NCBI GenBank assembly: GCA_051294375.1
Contig: CM119263.1
Span: forward strand, 1,848,668-1,912,667
DNA length: 64,000 nt
Direction of reading: 5' to 3'
Origin: Paraspadella gotoi
Lineage: Eukaryota > Chaetognatha
A program made the position numbers and the translations under genes. Shown here piece by piece: positions 37,300-47,958 of the stretch (the first letter of the stretch is position 1; the number at the start of each line of letters is the position of its first letter). Under the pieces are notes generated by a model, which saw nothing but the letters and a program-made list of their open reading frames with translations, did not search any database and was not told the origin of the DNA.

Positions 37300-37850
37300 A
37301 TTGCAAGGACCTCCCTTTCCTCTTCTTAAATTTTATACCGTTTCATCCTTCCTCCATTTCCTTTCCTCCCTGTCCCTTCTCCCTCTTCAGTTTTCCCCCC
37401 CATTTTTTCTCCCTTCTCTTCCGCCTTTCCTCTTTTCTTTCCTTTTTTCTTTCCCCTTCCCACCCTCTTTCCTTTCCTTCCTTCCTCTTTTTCCTCCCTT
37501 CCCCTTTCCTCCCTATCCATTTCCTTACCTCTCCCTCTTTCTCCTTTTCTTTCTCCTTTTCCTCTTTCTCCTTTCCTCCCTTTTCCTCTTTCTCCCCCTT
37601 CCTTCTCTTTTCCTTTCTCCTCTTCTTTTCCTCCGCTTCCGCCCTTCCTCCCTTTCCTCCTCTCCTCTCCATTTCCTCCCTTTTTCCTTCCTCCCTTTCC
37701 TCCTTCTGCTCCCTTTCCTCCGCTCTCCTTTCATCTCTTTCCTCCCCTTTTCATTCCGCTTCCCTCCCTTTCCTCCTTCTCCCTTTGCTCCCCTTTTCCT
37801 TTCCTCCCTTTCCTCCTTCTCCCTTTCCTCCCCTTTTCCTTTCCTCCTCA
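37300..37850. repeat. Long polypyrimidine tract
   Basis: About 550 bp that is nearly all pyrimidine on the plus strand (variable CCCTTTCCTCCTTCT units). A 286-residue frame across it is Phe/Leu/Ser/Pro low complexity and is not called as a gene. Long mirror-like pyrimidine runs of this kind can form intramolecular triplexes. Confidence 0.85.
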
Positions 37851-38042
37851 CCAAAGGCCTTGACACGAGTTCGCCCCGTCGCTCGGCCTTCGCCACGAAA
37901 GCGAACCCGCGGTTTTTCTCTCCCGACGAAAGACGCGATTATCATAAATTAGAAGCGACATCTCGTCGAGGACGACCGACTTCCGGTCTGTCGATAGCGT
38001 CTTCGTCATCGTCGTCGTCGTCGACATCCTCCTTCCTCCTCG

Positions 38043-38150
38043 ATGTCCAACACTTTCGATCTCTCTCGTTCGCCGAATGTTGATCAGGTTTCTCAGCGAC
38101 TGGGTCATCGAAACACGCCTTGCCAAACTTGTTTGGGCGTGGCCGTCGAG
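38043..38150 (+). CDS. Candidate exon of unknown function
   Basis: A 36-codon plus-strand frame begins with ATG, contains FDLSRSPNVDQVSQRLGHRN and TPCQTCLGVAVE, and ends exactly at a good donor, GTCGAG followed by GTAAATCC. Sequence composition is unlike the surrounding repeats and the frame is balanced in residues. There is no strong start context and no partner exon was identified downstream; the open minus strand over the same interval (Asp-rich) is an alternative. I do not recognise the protein. Confidence 0.28.
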
Positions 38151-38349
38151 GTAAATCCGAAACGACGAAAAAAAGGACGAACAAATCGCGACACTTAAAA
38201 TGTCTATAACTGTGAAGTTAACGATAATTGGGCATCGACCGATAAATAGAGTAATAAGAGAAAATCTTATGAGCCTTTGTTTTTAGACAATTATGAAGTG
38301 TTTGATACATAAAAAGAATGAAGACAAATTCATAGTATAAATGTGGCAG

Positions 38350-38473
<124 letters not shown>

Positions 38474-38594
38474 TGCGTAATTGAAGGTGAGTGATTGCAA
38501 GAATGTCGGAAGCGTTGACATTGGTCTCAGTCAATCCGCTAATTGGATTGAACAGCCTTCAAATAACATCTAAGTCCGGAGGCTTTTTTTTCAC

Positions 38595-38683
38595 TCATCC
38601 AGCTCATCCAGTTTATCCAGCTCATCCAGCTCATCCAGCTCATCCAGTTTATCCAGTTCATCCAGTTTATCCAGTTCATCCAG
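38595..38683. repeat. 9-bp minisatellite
   Basis: Ten units of tcatccagc / ttatccagt. Being a multiple of three, the array is open on both strands and reads as HPAHPVYP on the plus strand and WMNWINWMSWMS on the minus strand. A plus-strand frame continues to 38,910 through AAC/ACA-rich sequence; no splice or start evidence supports it. Confidence 0.88.
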
Positions 38684-39097
38684 ATAAGGATCAGATCAGA
38701 TCCACTAAGATCGAACACAGTATAAAAAGTATTAAACAACAAACAAGACAACAACATCAACACCTGCATATAACACAACAACCATTGCCAACGCATTCAC
38801 TGCTACTTCCACATCCACAACAAGAACAAGCAACTACAACATTTACAACAACAACTACCCTAATAACTAAAACTACTACAATTCCCCATATAACCTCAAA
38901 CATATTTTAAAACTAAAAGATGAAAACTAAAAAATAAAGATAGTGAAACAAGTAATTTTGCCACTTTCACAACTGCTACAAGAACTTTTAAATTAGCTAA
39001 GTTTTTGTTGGCAGATCCGACGCTTTTTGTTTTAATTCGTTTGTTTGATGAGCAATGCAACAATTTCTCTCTCAGATCAGACTAAGATCGATTTTTG

Positions 39098-39373
39098 GGC
39101 TTTGTTTTCCCAGAACGCCCTATTTTATCTCGAATTCTGAAAAAGATTAAAGTTTAAAGAATATGGATTAGATTAGGGATATAGTTTTAGTTCGTGATTT
39201 GGGTTAGGGATATGGGTTAGATTCTAGCATTTGTGGTTAGAGATTTGGTTTAAAAATTAAAGATAAGCGTTTAGGATTAAGGTTCAGGATTACTTTATAA
39301 ATTTAAAAAATATTTTAAATAGTTAAAGTTGTGGAAAACAAACAGATATTGGGCGCTCTCGGAAAAGAGAGCC
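39098..39373. mobile_element. Short MITE-like element with telomere-like interior
   Basis: A 276-bp element. The left end ggctttgttttcccagaacg and the right end, inverted, ggctctcttttccgagagcg match at about 20 of 23 positions. The interior has repeated degenerate TTAGGGATATGGGTTAG words (39,165-39,220). Same family as 21,543-22,394, which has matching ends but is three times longer. Confidence 0.65.
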
Positions 39374-39439
39374 ATCGATCCTCATTTGAAGAGCTACGCT
39401 TCTGTCTCAGAGGCCAATGACACTAGTTTCTTTTCGTTT

Positions 39440-39535
39440 TGTCTCCGATTTCCAAATCATCGTCGTCGTCGTCGTCGTCGTCGTTCTTTTTGTGATTGTC
39501 GTCGTCGTCATCGTCGTCGTCGTCGCCTATTGTTT
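39440..39535. repeat. (CGT)n trinucleotide tract
   Basis: CGT triplets in two short blocks. It is preceded by CpG-rich sequence and followed at 39,622-39,700 by a GA array. No exon is called. Confidence 0.8.
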
Positions 39536-39656
39536 TGCTCAGTCTCGGAGTTATTGACCTAAGTGGCGGGTGAGCGGAACGATCTTCTTGGATTTTTCGA
39601 CCGGGCGAACTCGGTAAGACCGAGAGAGAAAGAGACGAGAGAGAGAGAGAGAGAGA

Positions 39657-39701
<45 letters not shown>

Positions 39702-39919
39702 ACTGTTTCAAAGTATAAAAACATCTCAAATGAATTTTAAGCCAAATGCATAAAGCTTAAGACAAGAGGCCTGAAGCCTGAGACTCGTAATCCTCTCGAG
39801 CAACATCTTCATTAATTTTCATTCCAAGGTTGTGATTCTGTGATTCTAATTGTGAATGTAATTGAGGTGAGAGAACTCAAGGATTCAATTAGACTTCATA
39901 TCATTGCGGATGTCAAGAA

Positions 39920-39956
39920 ACATCGCATTGCATCGATCGAGAGAGAGGAGAGAGAG

Positions 39957-40020
<64 letters not shown>

Positions 40021-40538
40021 AGGAGAGGAGGTTGATGATCGAAGACTATTTATTTGTGAAAAAGTAAAAAATATAGATGATTCTGATGAAGTTTTCATCC
40101 ATATTTTTTTACCATCTCGCTTGTTAGATTTTCGTTTTAAAATTGAAATAACAAAATGGCTTCTTTTCACAATTTGGTGATTAGCGGACACAAGACAACT
40201 AACGACGATATATGTTAATGTTTAAAGTTTAAAGAGATTCATAAGCTTATGTCAATATTTGTATTCATATAAATTTTTGTTTAATAGTTGGCAGATTTGA
40301 TTGGGATTTAAAGTAAATATAGACAATGAGTATGTTGTTGCTTCATATAGCTATTTGTCTCGTCATGTCTCATCATGTCATATCATGTTAATACACGTTA
40401 ACCACCAAACGGCGTCAACGAGACGAGAATTACCCGGCGCCTTCACGCATTTCCGAGCCGTGGTCATCGTCGTCGTCATCGTCGTCGTCGTAGTCGTCGT
40501 CGTTGCCACACTTATTCGCGGGCTTCCTCTCTCTCTCT
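39920..40538. repeat. Duplicated unit C, copy 1
   Basis: Direct match to 40,564-41,196, including a GA array, the words TTGATGATCGAAGACTATTT and CACGTTAACCACCAAACGGC, and a CGTCGT tract. It ends in a CT array at a 25-N gap. Confidence 0.92.
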
Positions 40539-40563
40539 NNNNNNNNNNNNNNNNNNNNNNNNN
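40539..40563. other. Assembly gap, exactly 25 N
   Basis: Separates the two copies of unit C; same placeholder size as the gaps at 30,344 and 58,389. Confidence 0.97.
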
Positions 40564-40601
40564 CAACATCGCATGCATCGATCGAGGGAGAGACGAGAGA
40601 G

Positions 40602-40675
<74 letters not shown>

Positions 40676-41192
40676 TTGATGATCGAAGACTATTTTATTT
40701 GTGAAAAAGTAAAAAAATATAGATGATTCTGATGAAGTTTTCATCCATATTTTTTTACCATCTCGCTTGTTAGATTTCGTTTTAAAATTGAAATAACAAA
40801 ATGTGCTTCTTTTCACAATTTGGTGATTAGCGGACACAAGACAACTAACGACGATATATGTTAATGTTTAAAGTTTAAAGAGATTCATAAGCTTATGTCA
40901 ATATTTGTATTCATATAAATTTTTGTTTAATAGTTGGCAGATTTGATTGGGATTTAAAGTAAATATAGACCATGAGTATGTTGTTGCTTCATATAGCTAT
41001 TTGTCTCGTCATGTCTCATCATGTCATATCATGTAATACACGTTAACCACCAAACGGCGTCAACGAGACGAGAATTACCCGCGCCTTCACGGCATTTCCG
41101 AGCCGTGGTCATCGTCGTCGTCATCGTCGTCCGTCGTAGTCGTCGTCGTTGCCACACTTATTCGCGGCTTCCTTCTCTGCTCTCTCTTCTCG

Positions 41193-41196
<4 letters not shown>
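40564..41196. repeat. Duplicated unit C, copy 2
   Basis: Direct copy of 39,920-40,538 with small indels. It continues on the right into a CT-rich stretch (41,180-41,310) and then CpG-rich promoter-like sequence. Confidence 0.92.
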
Positions 41197-41252
<56 letters not shown>

Positions 41253-41324
41253 TTCTTCTCTCTCTCTCTTCTTCTTTCTCTCTCTCTCTTTCTTTCTTTT
41301 CTCTCTCACCTCTCTCTCGATTAT

Positions 41325-41510
41325 GATTGGCCAACCCCGGCGGCGCCTTTCGCCTCTGCCGGCCAATCAACGCGCTCTAACTGCGCCCGATGACGTCAAC
41401 GCGCGCGGCGCCCAAATTCGTCGGAAAAACGCGAGGTTTGCGCGCGCGGTGGCGAGGCGTCAGGCCGAGAGACGAGCGCCGCCAAAGGCTCTCGGCGGAA
41501 ATTTTTAAAA
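41325..41510. promoter_or_regulatory. CpG-rich promoter candidate with paired CCAAT boxes and a CRE
   Basis: GATTGGCCAA at 41,325-41,334 and GGCCAATCA at 41,361-41,369 are two NF-Y-type CCAAT boxes in opposite orientation about 33 bp apart, followed by TGACGTCA at 41,391-41,398, a perfect cAMP response element. The next 110 bp are very rich in CpG (GCGCGCGG, GGCGCC). Paired CCAAT boxes about three helical turns apart plus a CRE are typical of animal proliferation and housekeeping promoters. No start codon or exon next to it could be assigned, so the gene driven and its direction are unknown. Confidence 0.5.
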
Positions 41511-41950
41511 AATAAAAAAAACATCATGCGGGATTTACAAATGGCGCCAATCGATAAACAAATAAATGCATATGTAATGAAATTAAAAAATATATATATA
41601 TATAAAGTTACCATCGAAGAGATAAATTTAAATTCCGGCGGTGGATGTTTACTTTTTTTTTTGAATATTTCCTAATAGGATTTTCCTAATTTTTTTTGGT
41701 ACGTCTATTTGTAAACATATATTTTACATGGAAATTTGGATAATCGTGATGGAAATAACGCGCCTCTGGATTATACTTACAATTCTTTTTTAGAAAAACG
41801 ATGGAGATTTTTAAAAATTATTTTTGGTCCTTTGAATATATTCCGTTCGATACTGTGTACAAATATTTTCATGCTACAGCCTTTATTTTTACTTTACCCT
41901 TTAGTGAAATGTAGTCGGGCATAGCTAAGTTCACCCCGCCTCTAAGCATG
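41511..41950. other. AT-rich interval without recognised feature
   Basis: AT-rich sequence including a short (TA)n at 41,590-41,603. No exon, RNA gene or mobile element was recognised. Confidence 0.5.
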
Positions 41951-41954
41951 AAAC

Positions 41955-42180
41955 CTTCAGTCGTGACCCAGTGGCTCATTGAGTAAAGCCGTCAGCAGAT
42001 GACCACTGTGTACCGCGTTCAATTCCAACCCGGTACCTATCCTGCGGGAAGCGTGAGGACGGCTGTAAACCTCCTTGTAGGCTCGGAGAACCGTAAAGCT
42101 TGGTTCCAAGCCCAAGACACGTTCCATAACTGCTAGAGGGTGTAATAGAAGTTACGGATAGTCATCTGCAGCCAAATTAG
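41955..42180 (+). mobile_element. tRNA-derived SINE
   Basis: GTGACCCAGTGGCTCATTGA at 41,964-41,983 has a polymerase III A box (TGGCTCATTGAG) and GCGTTCAATTCC at 42,015-42,026 a B box, about 33 bp apart as in a tRNA. A tRNA-unrelated body follows (GCGGGAAGCGTGAGGACGG and further). This is the structure of a tRNA-derived SINE; its exact 3' end is unclear. Confidence 0.6.
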
Positions 42181-42289
42181 CACCTTATCCACATATTCGA
42201 CCTAACTGATTTTAGGTTTTAGGATTAAATTAAGAAAGTGAAGAGACAGAAATTATTGTTATGTGTTAGTGACAGAATCGATCAATATA

Positions 42290-42460
42290 AGCAGCCCCTG
42301 AGCTTCGGATCAGGCTGTAACACCGTGTTACAGGCGGGTTAAGCGCCCCGTCCCTCTTAACTGCTAGGCGACCCCCGGGCTAGAACCCCGGACCTTTGGG
42401 TTGGGAGGCGAATGACTTGCCTCCGGCACCAATGGCCGCTGATGAACGGTTGATGGATTT
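42290..42460 (-). mobile_element. Second tRNA-like repeat
   Basis: On the minus strand GGTCCGGGGTTCTAGCCC (near 42,376-42,393) has a B box with a GC-rich T-stem. The supposed A box is weak. A second tRNA-like start (TCGCCTAGCAGTTAAGAGG on the minus strand) lies beyond it, so the segment may be a dimeric or rearranged SINE. Confidence 0.35.
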
Positions 42461-42589
42461 TAGTCCACCATAAAAGGATCTCATGTTTCATCCATCTTTG
42501 TTAAGATTCAATCAATACTGAGGAAGACGGTGGTAAGTCGCCTCAATACCTTTATTTTCATCCAGTGACAGAATTTCAGTTGAAATTGA

Positions 42590-42745
42590 GAAGGAATGAC
42601 ACAGCCATTGTGACAATGACATTGACAATTACACAGCCATTGTAAACAATAACAATGACACGGACACAGCCATTGTGACAATGACAATGACACTGTCATT
42701 GTAACAATGATATTGACAATTACACAGCCATTGTGACTAAGAGAC
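42590..42745. repeat. Degenerate ACACAGCCATTGTGACAATG repeat
   Basis: Four copies of ACACAGCCATTGT and variants, separated by ACAATGACA/ATTGACAATT units, with partial dyad symmetry between CATTGT and ACAATG. Cys/His-rich open frames across it come from the repeat. Confidence 0.75.
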
Positions 42746-43049
42746 CAAAGATGATCACTAGTGTTGCTGTTTACGATTGCACTGTCGTTGGTGTAATGAT
42801 ACAGTTGCAAAAATTGCAAACAATCGTCTCTCCCCGAATGGACTTGAGTCAATAATGCAAAATGGAAGTCAGCCGAACCTCGTTTCTATAATTTTCGAGG
42901 ATAAAAAAAAAATACTTTGGTTTGCGGTTGATCTAAAAATAATAATTGATTTTTGTTATGTCGGTCTGTCTGTCTCATGTTTTCTTTTATTTTCTTTTTT
43001 ATTCTCTATTCTATTCTAACAATTCCTTTTTCTACTTTTTTTCTCTACT

Positions 43050-43228
43050 TTTCTTTTCTTTCCTTTCCTTTCCTTTCCTTTCCTTTCCTTTCCTTTCTTT
43101 TCTTTTCTTTTCTTTTCTTTTCTTTTCTTTTCTTTTCTTTTCTTTTCTTTTCTTTTCTTTTCTTTCCTTTCCTTTCCTCTCCTTTCCTTTCCTTTCCTTT
43201 CCTTTCCTTTCCCTTTCTTTCCTTTCCT
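43050..43228. repeat. (TTTCC)n and (TTTTC)n tract
   Basis: About 180 bp of pentanucleotide pyrimidine repeat switching TTTCC to TTTTC and back to TTTCC. Phe/Ser-rich open frames here are artefacts. Confidence 0.93.
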
Positions 43229-43415
43229 TTTAAAAGTTTTAATGTCAGAAAAACACTACGCCATTAGACAATTGAATCTGCTTATGGACAGACAGATTAC
43301 GACTACGATCAAACAAACAGTCCAACTGCTTTTAAAAGTTCCAAACGATTATGAATTCTCGTTAGATTATGGAAATAATAATCATGCTGTCTTTAAATAC
43401 AAATTCTCTTCTCCT

Positions 43416-43416
<1 letters not shown>

Positions 43417-43495
<79 letters not shown>
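43417..43495. repeat. (CT)n microsatellite
   Basis: Perfect CT array in single-copy DNA; an imperfect GA array follows at 43,725-43,815 in the opposite strand sense, so the two could pair. Confidence 0.95.
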
Positions 43496-43497
<2 letters not shown>

Positions 43498-43994
43498 AGG
43501 GATTCGACATCAAGAAGTTCAAAATCTGGCGGGTGGCAAAAGGGGAAGGATGGGGGTGGGGTGAATAGGGAGGAGAAGGGGGAGAGGAGGGGGCGTGAGG
43601 GGAAGAGGGTGGCCGTGGGGTCGCCAGTCGCCTCATTAATCCATGCCAGTCTTTTATCTTTCTTTTTCAAAATTCGTTTCGATTCATTTTCTTTCCCCAT
43701 TAATCGCCCCCTACCTTCAGAAGAGAGAGATGAGCGAGAGAGAGAAACAAGAGAGAGGGAGGAGAGAGAGAGAGAAGAGAGAGAAGAGAGAGAGAGAGAA
43801 AGAGAGAGAGAGACACGATGCTCCCGAGTTGGCACAGAGAGGAATTTACACAAACTCCTTCCTTTTTCCTCAAGAGAGGGCATTTTTTTTCTCAACGTTC
43901 GAACGTTAAGTTCGGGTTATTTATTACTCGCGAAAAAAGATTGTGGCAAAGACACCGAGAGAATTTCTTTTCATTGACAAAATAAATTTTAGAC

Positions 43995-44115
43995 CCGGAT
44001 GTACGATCTGCGAACCGGAAGTGCGATCTCTTGCCAGGATGTGAGATCTGCCAACCGGGTGTCCAATCTATAAACAGGAAGTGCAATCTATAAATGGATG
44101 TGCATTGAGCAGTCT
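43995..44115. repeat. 20-bp minisatellite
   Basis: Six degenerate units of about 20 bp of the form ccggaagtgcgatctnnnna. Three units carry an ETS-like GGAAGTG or GGATGTG word. Not a multiple of three; no coding role apparent. Confidence 0.7.
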
Positions 44116-44277
44116 GAGTCCGGATGTTTTGAACAAAGATAGTTTTTGTCGTCGCAACGTAAATATATGGTGAATCTAGACTCAATAATACACGAAAAAG
44201 GGGAATAGTATGGCAACAGCCGGGCGGCATCTCACTGGCGGCTTCCGACACTCAGTGACGCCGCCAGTCATCTTTAA

Positions 44278-44345
44278 AAAGTGATGGAGGCCTTAAACCA
44301 CCTGTAGGAAATTTTTTTACGAGGGTCGCACGTTCGATTCGTCGG
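44278..44345 (+). repeat. Repeat fragment with B box
   Basis: GTGATGGAGGCCTTAAACCACC matches the dispersed family at 27,355 and 28,803 and is followed by GGTCGCACGTTCGATTCGTC, which has a polymerase III B box. Together this suggests the family may be SINE-related, but no A box was found. Confidence 0.4.
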
Positions 44346-44805
44346 CCGTAGGTTGAACTGGCTTTAACATGGAACAAGGTTTTCTAAATCTCGAATGACG
44401 TAAATGTTGAATAAATAACGAATAAATCGCGAATAAGTTTGTTTATTGTAAAGGTAAATAAATGGCGAAATTAATGGAGTACAATACGTTCGTCTAGAAA
44501 ATCCTTGGATTCCGTAAAAACTAGGGTTCCATACAGACAATCTTTTCCAGAGAAACGATTATGATCGAATGACAAGTGACGAGGTTTTCGGCTAAAAGAA
44601 AGTTACATTTTGAATAAATTACATTAATCTTTAGTGTACGCGCATAAACGTATGCATGCATAGTGCCTACGTGTATGTTAACTTTAGTATTCGTATGAAT
44701 GCCGACATCAAACGCGGTTGCGAAGCCGAAGCTTAATATATCGAACTTAAGATGATGGAATTATCTAAGGACGACGACAACGACAATTATTCTTACTTTC
44801 TTTCC
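44346..44805. other. Interval without recognised feature
   Basis: AT-rich, no exon, RNA gene or repeat recognised apart from short ATAAATAACGAATAAAT words near 44,410-44,440. Confidence 0.45.
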
Positions 44806-44809
44806 CTAT

Positions 44810-44846
44810 TTCTTTCTCTCTTTTTTTCATTCGTTTTTTCTTTTTT

Positions 44847-44898
<52 letters not shown>

Positions 44899-44909
44899 TA
44901 TTTATCTAT

Positions 44910-44996
<87 letters not shown>

Positions 44997-45370
44997 TTTC
45001 TTTCTTTCCCTCTTTTTTCTCTTTCTTTCTTTCTTTCTCTAATTCTTTCTCTTTTTTTTTATTCATTCTTTCTTTCTTTCTTTCTTTCGTTCTCTCTTTC
45101 TTTCTTTCTTTCCCTCTTTTTTCTCTCTTTCTTTCTTTCTTTCTCTTTTTCTTTCTCTCTTTTTTTCTTTCTTTCTTTCTTTCTTTCATTCTTTCTTTCT
45201 TTATTTTTTTTTTAACTTTTTTTTCTATCTTTTTCTTTCTTTCTTTCTTTCTCTCTTTCTTTCTTTCTTTCTCTCTTTCTTTTTTTCCTTTTTTTCATTC
45301 TTTCATTCATTCTTTCTTTCTTCCTTTCTTTCTTTTTTCTTTCTCTCTTCCTTCATTCATCCCATTAATT
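44810..45370. repeat. (TTTC)n / (TTTA)n tetranucleotide tract
   Basis: About 560 bp: TTTC units, then about 100 bp of TTTA units (44,897-44,997), then TTTC units again with interruptions. Among the largest simple-sequence blocks in the window. Confidence 0.95.
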
Positions 45371-45527
45371 CATCCCATTCATTCAAACTCTCTTCTCCCG
45401 GTTTCCAAGATATTGTCGCCACCCTCAACACTAACCCGCCAAGCTATATTCAACGCATATCGTCCACATTGTTCGCTCCGACGCTCTTTTCGCTCTCTCC
45501 CTAGATCCCTCTCTGTCTCAATCTTAC

Positions 45528-45530
<3 letters not shown>

Positions 45531-45604
<74 letters not shown>

Positions 45605-45611
45605 CTCTCTT
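45531..45611. repeat. (CT)n microsatellite
   Basis: Perfect CT array followed at 45,690-45,735 by a CCT trinucleotide run. Confidence 0.95.
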
Positions 45612-45739
45612 AGATATGTGACCTCACCCTCGCAACGTTTACTTTCCTCCGTCAACAACAACAACAAAAAAAATCCTCGATTTTTAATATCCTCCTCCTC
45701 CTCCCTCCTCCTCCTCCTCCTCTTCCTCCTCCTCCGTGC

Positions 45740-46679
45740 TTGAAAAGAAAGAACCAAAAAAAAAAAAGAAAGAAGGAAAAGAATCAAATATTCGAAACTA
45801 CGATAACATTTTTTGCTTTAAATAAGAAAGAAGCGCCTGTCAAGGAAATTCTCTCTCTGCTCCGAAACTATAGAAAAGAAAATACTCTTTCTCTTCAAAG
45901 AAAAATTATATATATAAAGAAATACTGGCAAAAGAAAAGAATAAAAGGAAACAAATAAAAAGAAAAGCACAGAAGTGAAAATAAAAAACGGACGCACCAA
46001 AAAAGAATCAAAACTAAAAAAAGTGGAAACCCCAAAAAAATAAACAAACAAAAGATACCAAAGAAAACAAAAAGGAAAAATAACAATTTTTTCTCTCTCT
46101 CTCTTTCTCTCTTTTTTTCAAACATTTAATACGATTCACTTACTTTCTGAGGATCAATAAAAACGCAAATGTTTTTTTCTCAAAATGCACAAACTGCATC
46201 GAATAAGTAATCGCACGCACGTCTGCAAAAAGAAAAAAGAAAATAAATAAACAAGTAAATGAAAAAGTAAATAAAAAAGGGGAGAAAAAAAAACAGGGAA
46301 GAGAAAAAACCGGAGGGATAAATTCGTGTGTGTGAGTGAGAGAGAGAGAGTTTCGCGGCGCCAAGGCCGAAAGCGTCTCAGATTCTCAGAGTGAGAGCGA
46401 GATGCCTCTTTAAATTTCCGAGAAAAAAGGGAAAAAGGGAAGTTAAAAGGAATAGAAAAAGGAAGGCGCTAAAAAAAGGAAAATAAAATTCGTCTCTGAA
46501 TGCGATTCACTGTTGATCCATCTGAACACGTCATATTTTTTTTTTCAAATCTTCGAGAAAAATAAGAAAAAAGAATAAAAAAATATATAAAATATTATTT
46601 CCGTCACTAAATTCCTCGCATCGGAAATATAAAGAGAAAAAATATCCAAAGAAAAATAAGTGAGAAAAATTCAATCCTG

Positions 46680-46680
<1 letters not shown>
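45740..46680. other. A-rich interval without recognised gene
   Basis: Adenine-rich sequence with GAAAAG and AAAT words. A Lys-rich open frame (45,740-45,958) reflects composition. A GTGTGTGAGTGAGAG stretch lies near 46,327. No exon is called. Confidence 0.5.
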
Positions 46681-46682
<2 letters not shown>

Positions 46683-46768
<86 letters not shown>

Positions 46769-46785
46769 TTCTCTCTCTCTCTCTG
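46683..46785. repeat. (CT)n microsatellite
   Basis: About 100 bp of CT repeat with one TTC interruption near the right end. Confidence 0.95.
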
Positions 46786-46884
46786 GGAAAACAGAGAGTA
46801 AACAAATGATAAAGGAGGGCGGAAGTGAATAGAGAAAAAGCGTCAACTTTCGTTTCAACCAATGAAAAGGAATAAAAATGAGAC

Positions 46885-47000
46885 GTAAGGCCGGAAGGAC
46901 GTGTCCGTTCCGGCGCCGGATGCGATCCCCACATCCGGTCGGTTTCCGTTGAAACCGGAAGTCGCTTTTATCGTTGACGCCATCTTTTTTTGGTGTGGAC
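46885..47000. promoter_or_regulatory. CpG-rich segment with ETS and YY1-like sites
   Basis: ACCGGAAGTCGC (ETS-like) at 46,954-46,965 is followed by GACGCCATCTTT at 46,976-46,987, the complement of a YY1 site (AAAGATGGCGTC). A second YY1-like word, AAAGATGGCGCC on the minus strand, lies at 47,487-47,498. ETS plus YY1 in CpG-rich DNA is a housekeeping promoter signature, and the orientation favours a minus-strand transcript. No matching exon was secured, so this is tentative. Confidence 0.3.
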
Positions 47001-47123
47001 GTTAAATCCGAATTAGCGAGATCGACCGCGAAAAAAAAACTGATTTAGTGGAAAAAACAAAAACGAAACGGATTTAGCGAACTTATTGGATTTATTTTCA
47101 AATCGATCGGATCGATCGGACCA

Positions 47124-47196
47124 AAAGGAATTGAATTGAATTGAAAATTGAATTGAAAATTGAATTGAAAATTGAATTGAAAATTGAATTGAAAAG
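47124..47196. repeat. 12-bp repeat (TTGAATTGAAAA)n
   Basis: Five units of ttgaattgaaaa following two units of GAATT. Related in motif to the AATTG array of unit B. Confidence 0.88.
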
Positions 47197-47328
47197 TGCC
47201 GAACCGAATGGAAATTCCAGTCCCTCTTCTTACCCTTCTCTCTTCTGTCCCTTATTCTAATGAGTCATTTCCACCCTCTAACGAGAAAAAAAAAAGATTC
47301 TAGTGTGAATTCGAAAGAAAAAGATGCG

Positions 47329-47386
47329 TAAAAGTGTGCATAACATGGCCCACGCCGTAAAAGTGTGCATAACATGGCCCACGCCG
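47329..47386. repeat. 29-bp perfect tandem duplication
   Basis: Two adjacent exact copies of a 29-bp unit beginning GTAAAAGTGTGCATAACATG and ending CCCACGCC. A minus-strand frame starting at the ATG of AAAGATGGCGCC near 47,495 reads through it (Cys/Gly-rich), but nothing else supports coding. Confidence 0.9.
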
Positions 47387-47699
47387 TCCACGCCCTTATC
47401 TTCGATATCGAACCCACAATCTCCACAACTTTCTCGAGGTCCGCAAAGACCACAACCTCCACCACAAATAACCACATATACCCACGGCGCCATCTTTGAT
47501 CCGCCTCCTCCCAATACGCGTTGAGAATCGATTCGAATTATCGTCGAGAGAGAGAAAATCTCACGCGCCCTCTAGCGGAGGAGGCCGCGCCCATTTTCTT
47601 CGCCCCCCTGACGACAAACTCAGCCCCCTGATCAGCTGCCACGCCTCACCAATCTCTCTTGGGCCCAGCCCCAATCAGGTTTGTGTGTTTGGCAATTGT

Positions 47700-47940
47700 T
47701 TGTAACGGATACAGATAGGTGACTGCCCAAATTAGTTTGTTTTTTATTATTTTGATAAACTTCAAAATCTAATAATTTCTAAAGTGTTTTATATTACTAA
47801 CTGATAAAACAAAAAAAATTGTTATGATGTTACTACTTATTTTGTAAGATATATTAGAATATCCTGTCAAAAATTTAAAATTCGATTTATAGTAGTACAA
47901 TCCTACAATTTTTTTCAATTTTGGTTTTCTCTGGACCTTT
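47700..47940. other. AT-rich interval without recognised feature
   Basis: Intergenic or intronic AT-rich sequence upstream of the fold-back element. Nothing was recognised. Confidence 0.45.
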
Positions 47941-47958
47941 CTTTAACAATAATTACAT

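Larger units (their letters stand above)
30369..37462. repeat. Duplicated unit B, copy 2 (noisy copy)
   Basis: Direct copy of 23,530-30,343 with frequent one-base insertions and deletions, scrambled GA arrays (31,345-31,493 and 32,252-32,372), a degraded AATTG array, and sequence through the interval that is N in copy 1. It runs into single-copy polypyrimidine sequence on the right. Confidence 0.88.

Noticed and set aside
37223-38083. 286-residue plus-strand open frame
   Set aside because: Most of it is a polypyrimidine tract giving Phe/Leu/Ser/Pro; only the last part is complex sequence and it ends in a stop with no donor.
38595-38683. CRISPR-like array
   Set aside because: Units are contiguous without unique spacers and the sequence is eukaryotic; it is a minisatellite. 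The same applies to 51,705-51,967.
38491-38910. 139-residue frame with HPAHPVYP repeats
   Set aside because: Produced by a 9-bp minisatellite and ACA-rich sequence; both strands are open, which points to repeat structure.
47278-47514. Cys/Gly-rich minus-strand frame starting at a YY1-like ATG
   Set aside because: It runs through a 29-bp tandem duplication and has no donor or homology; the ATG is better explained as part of a YY1-type promoter word.
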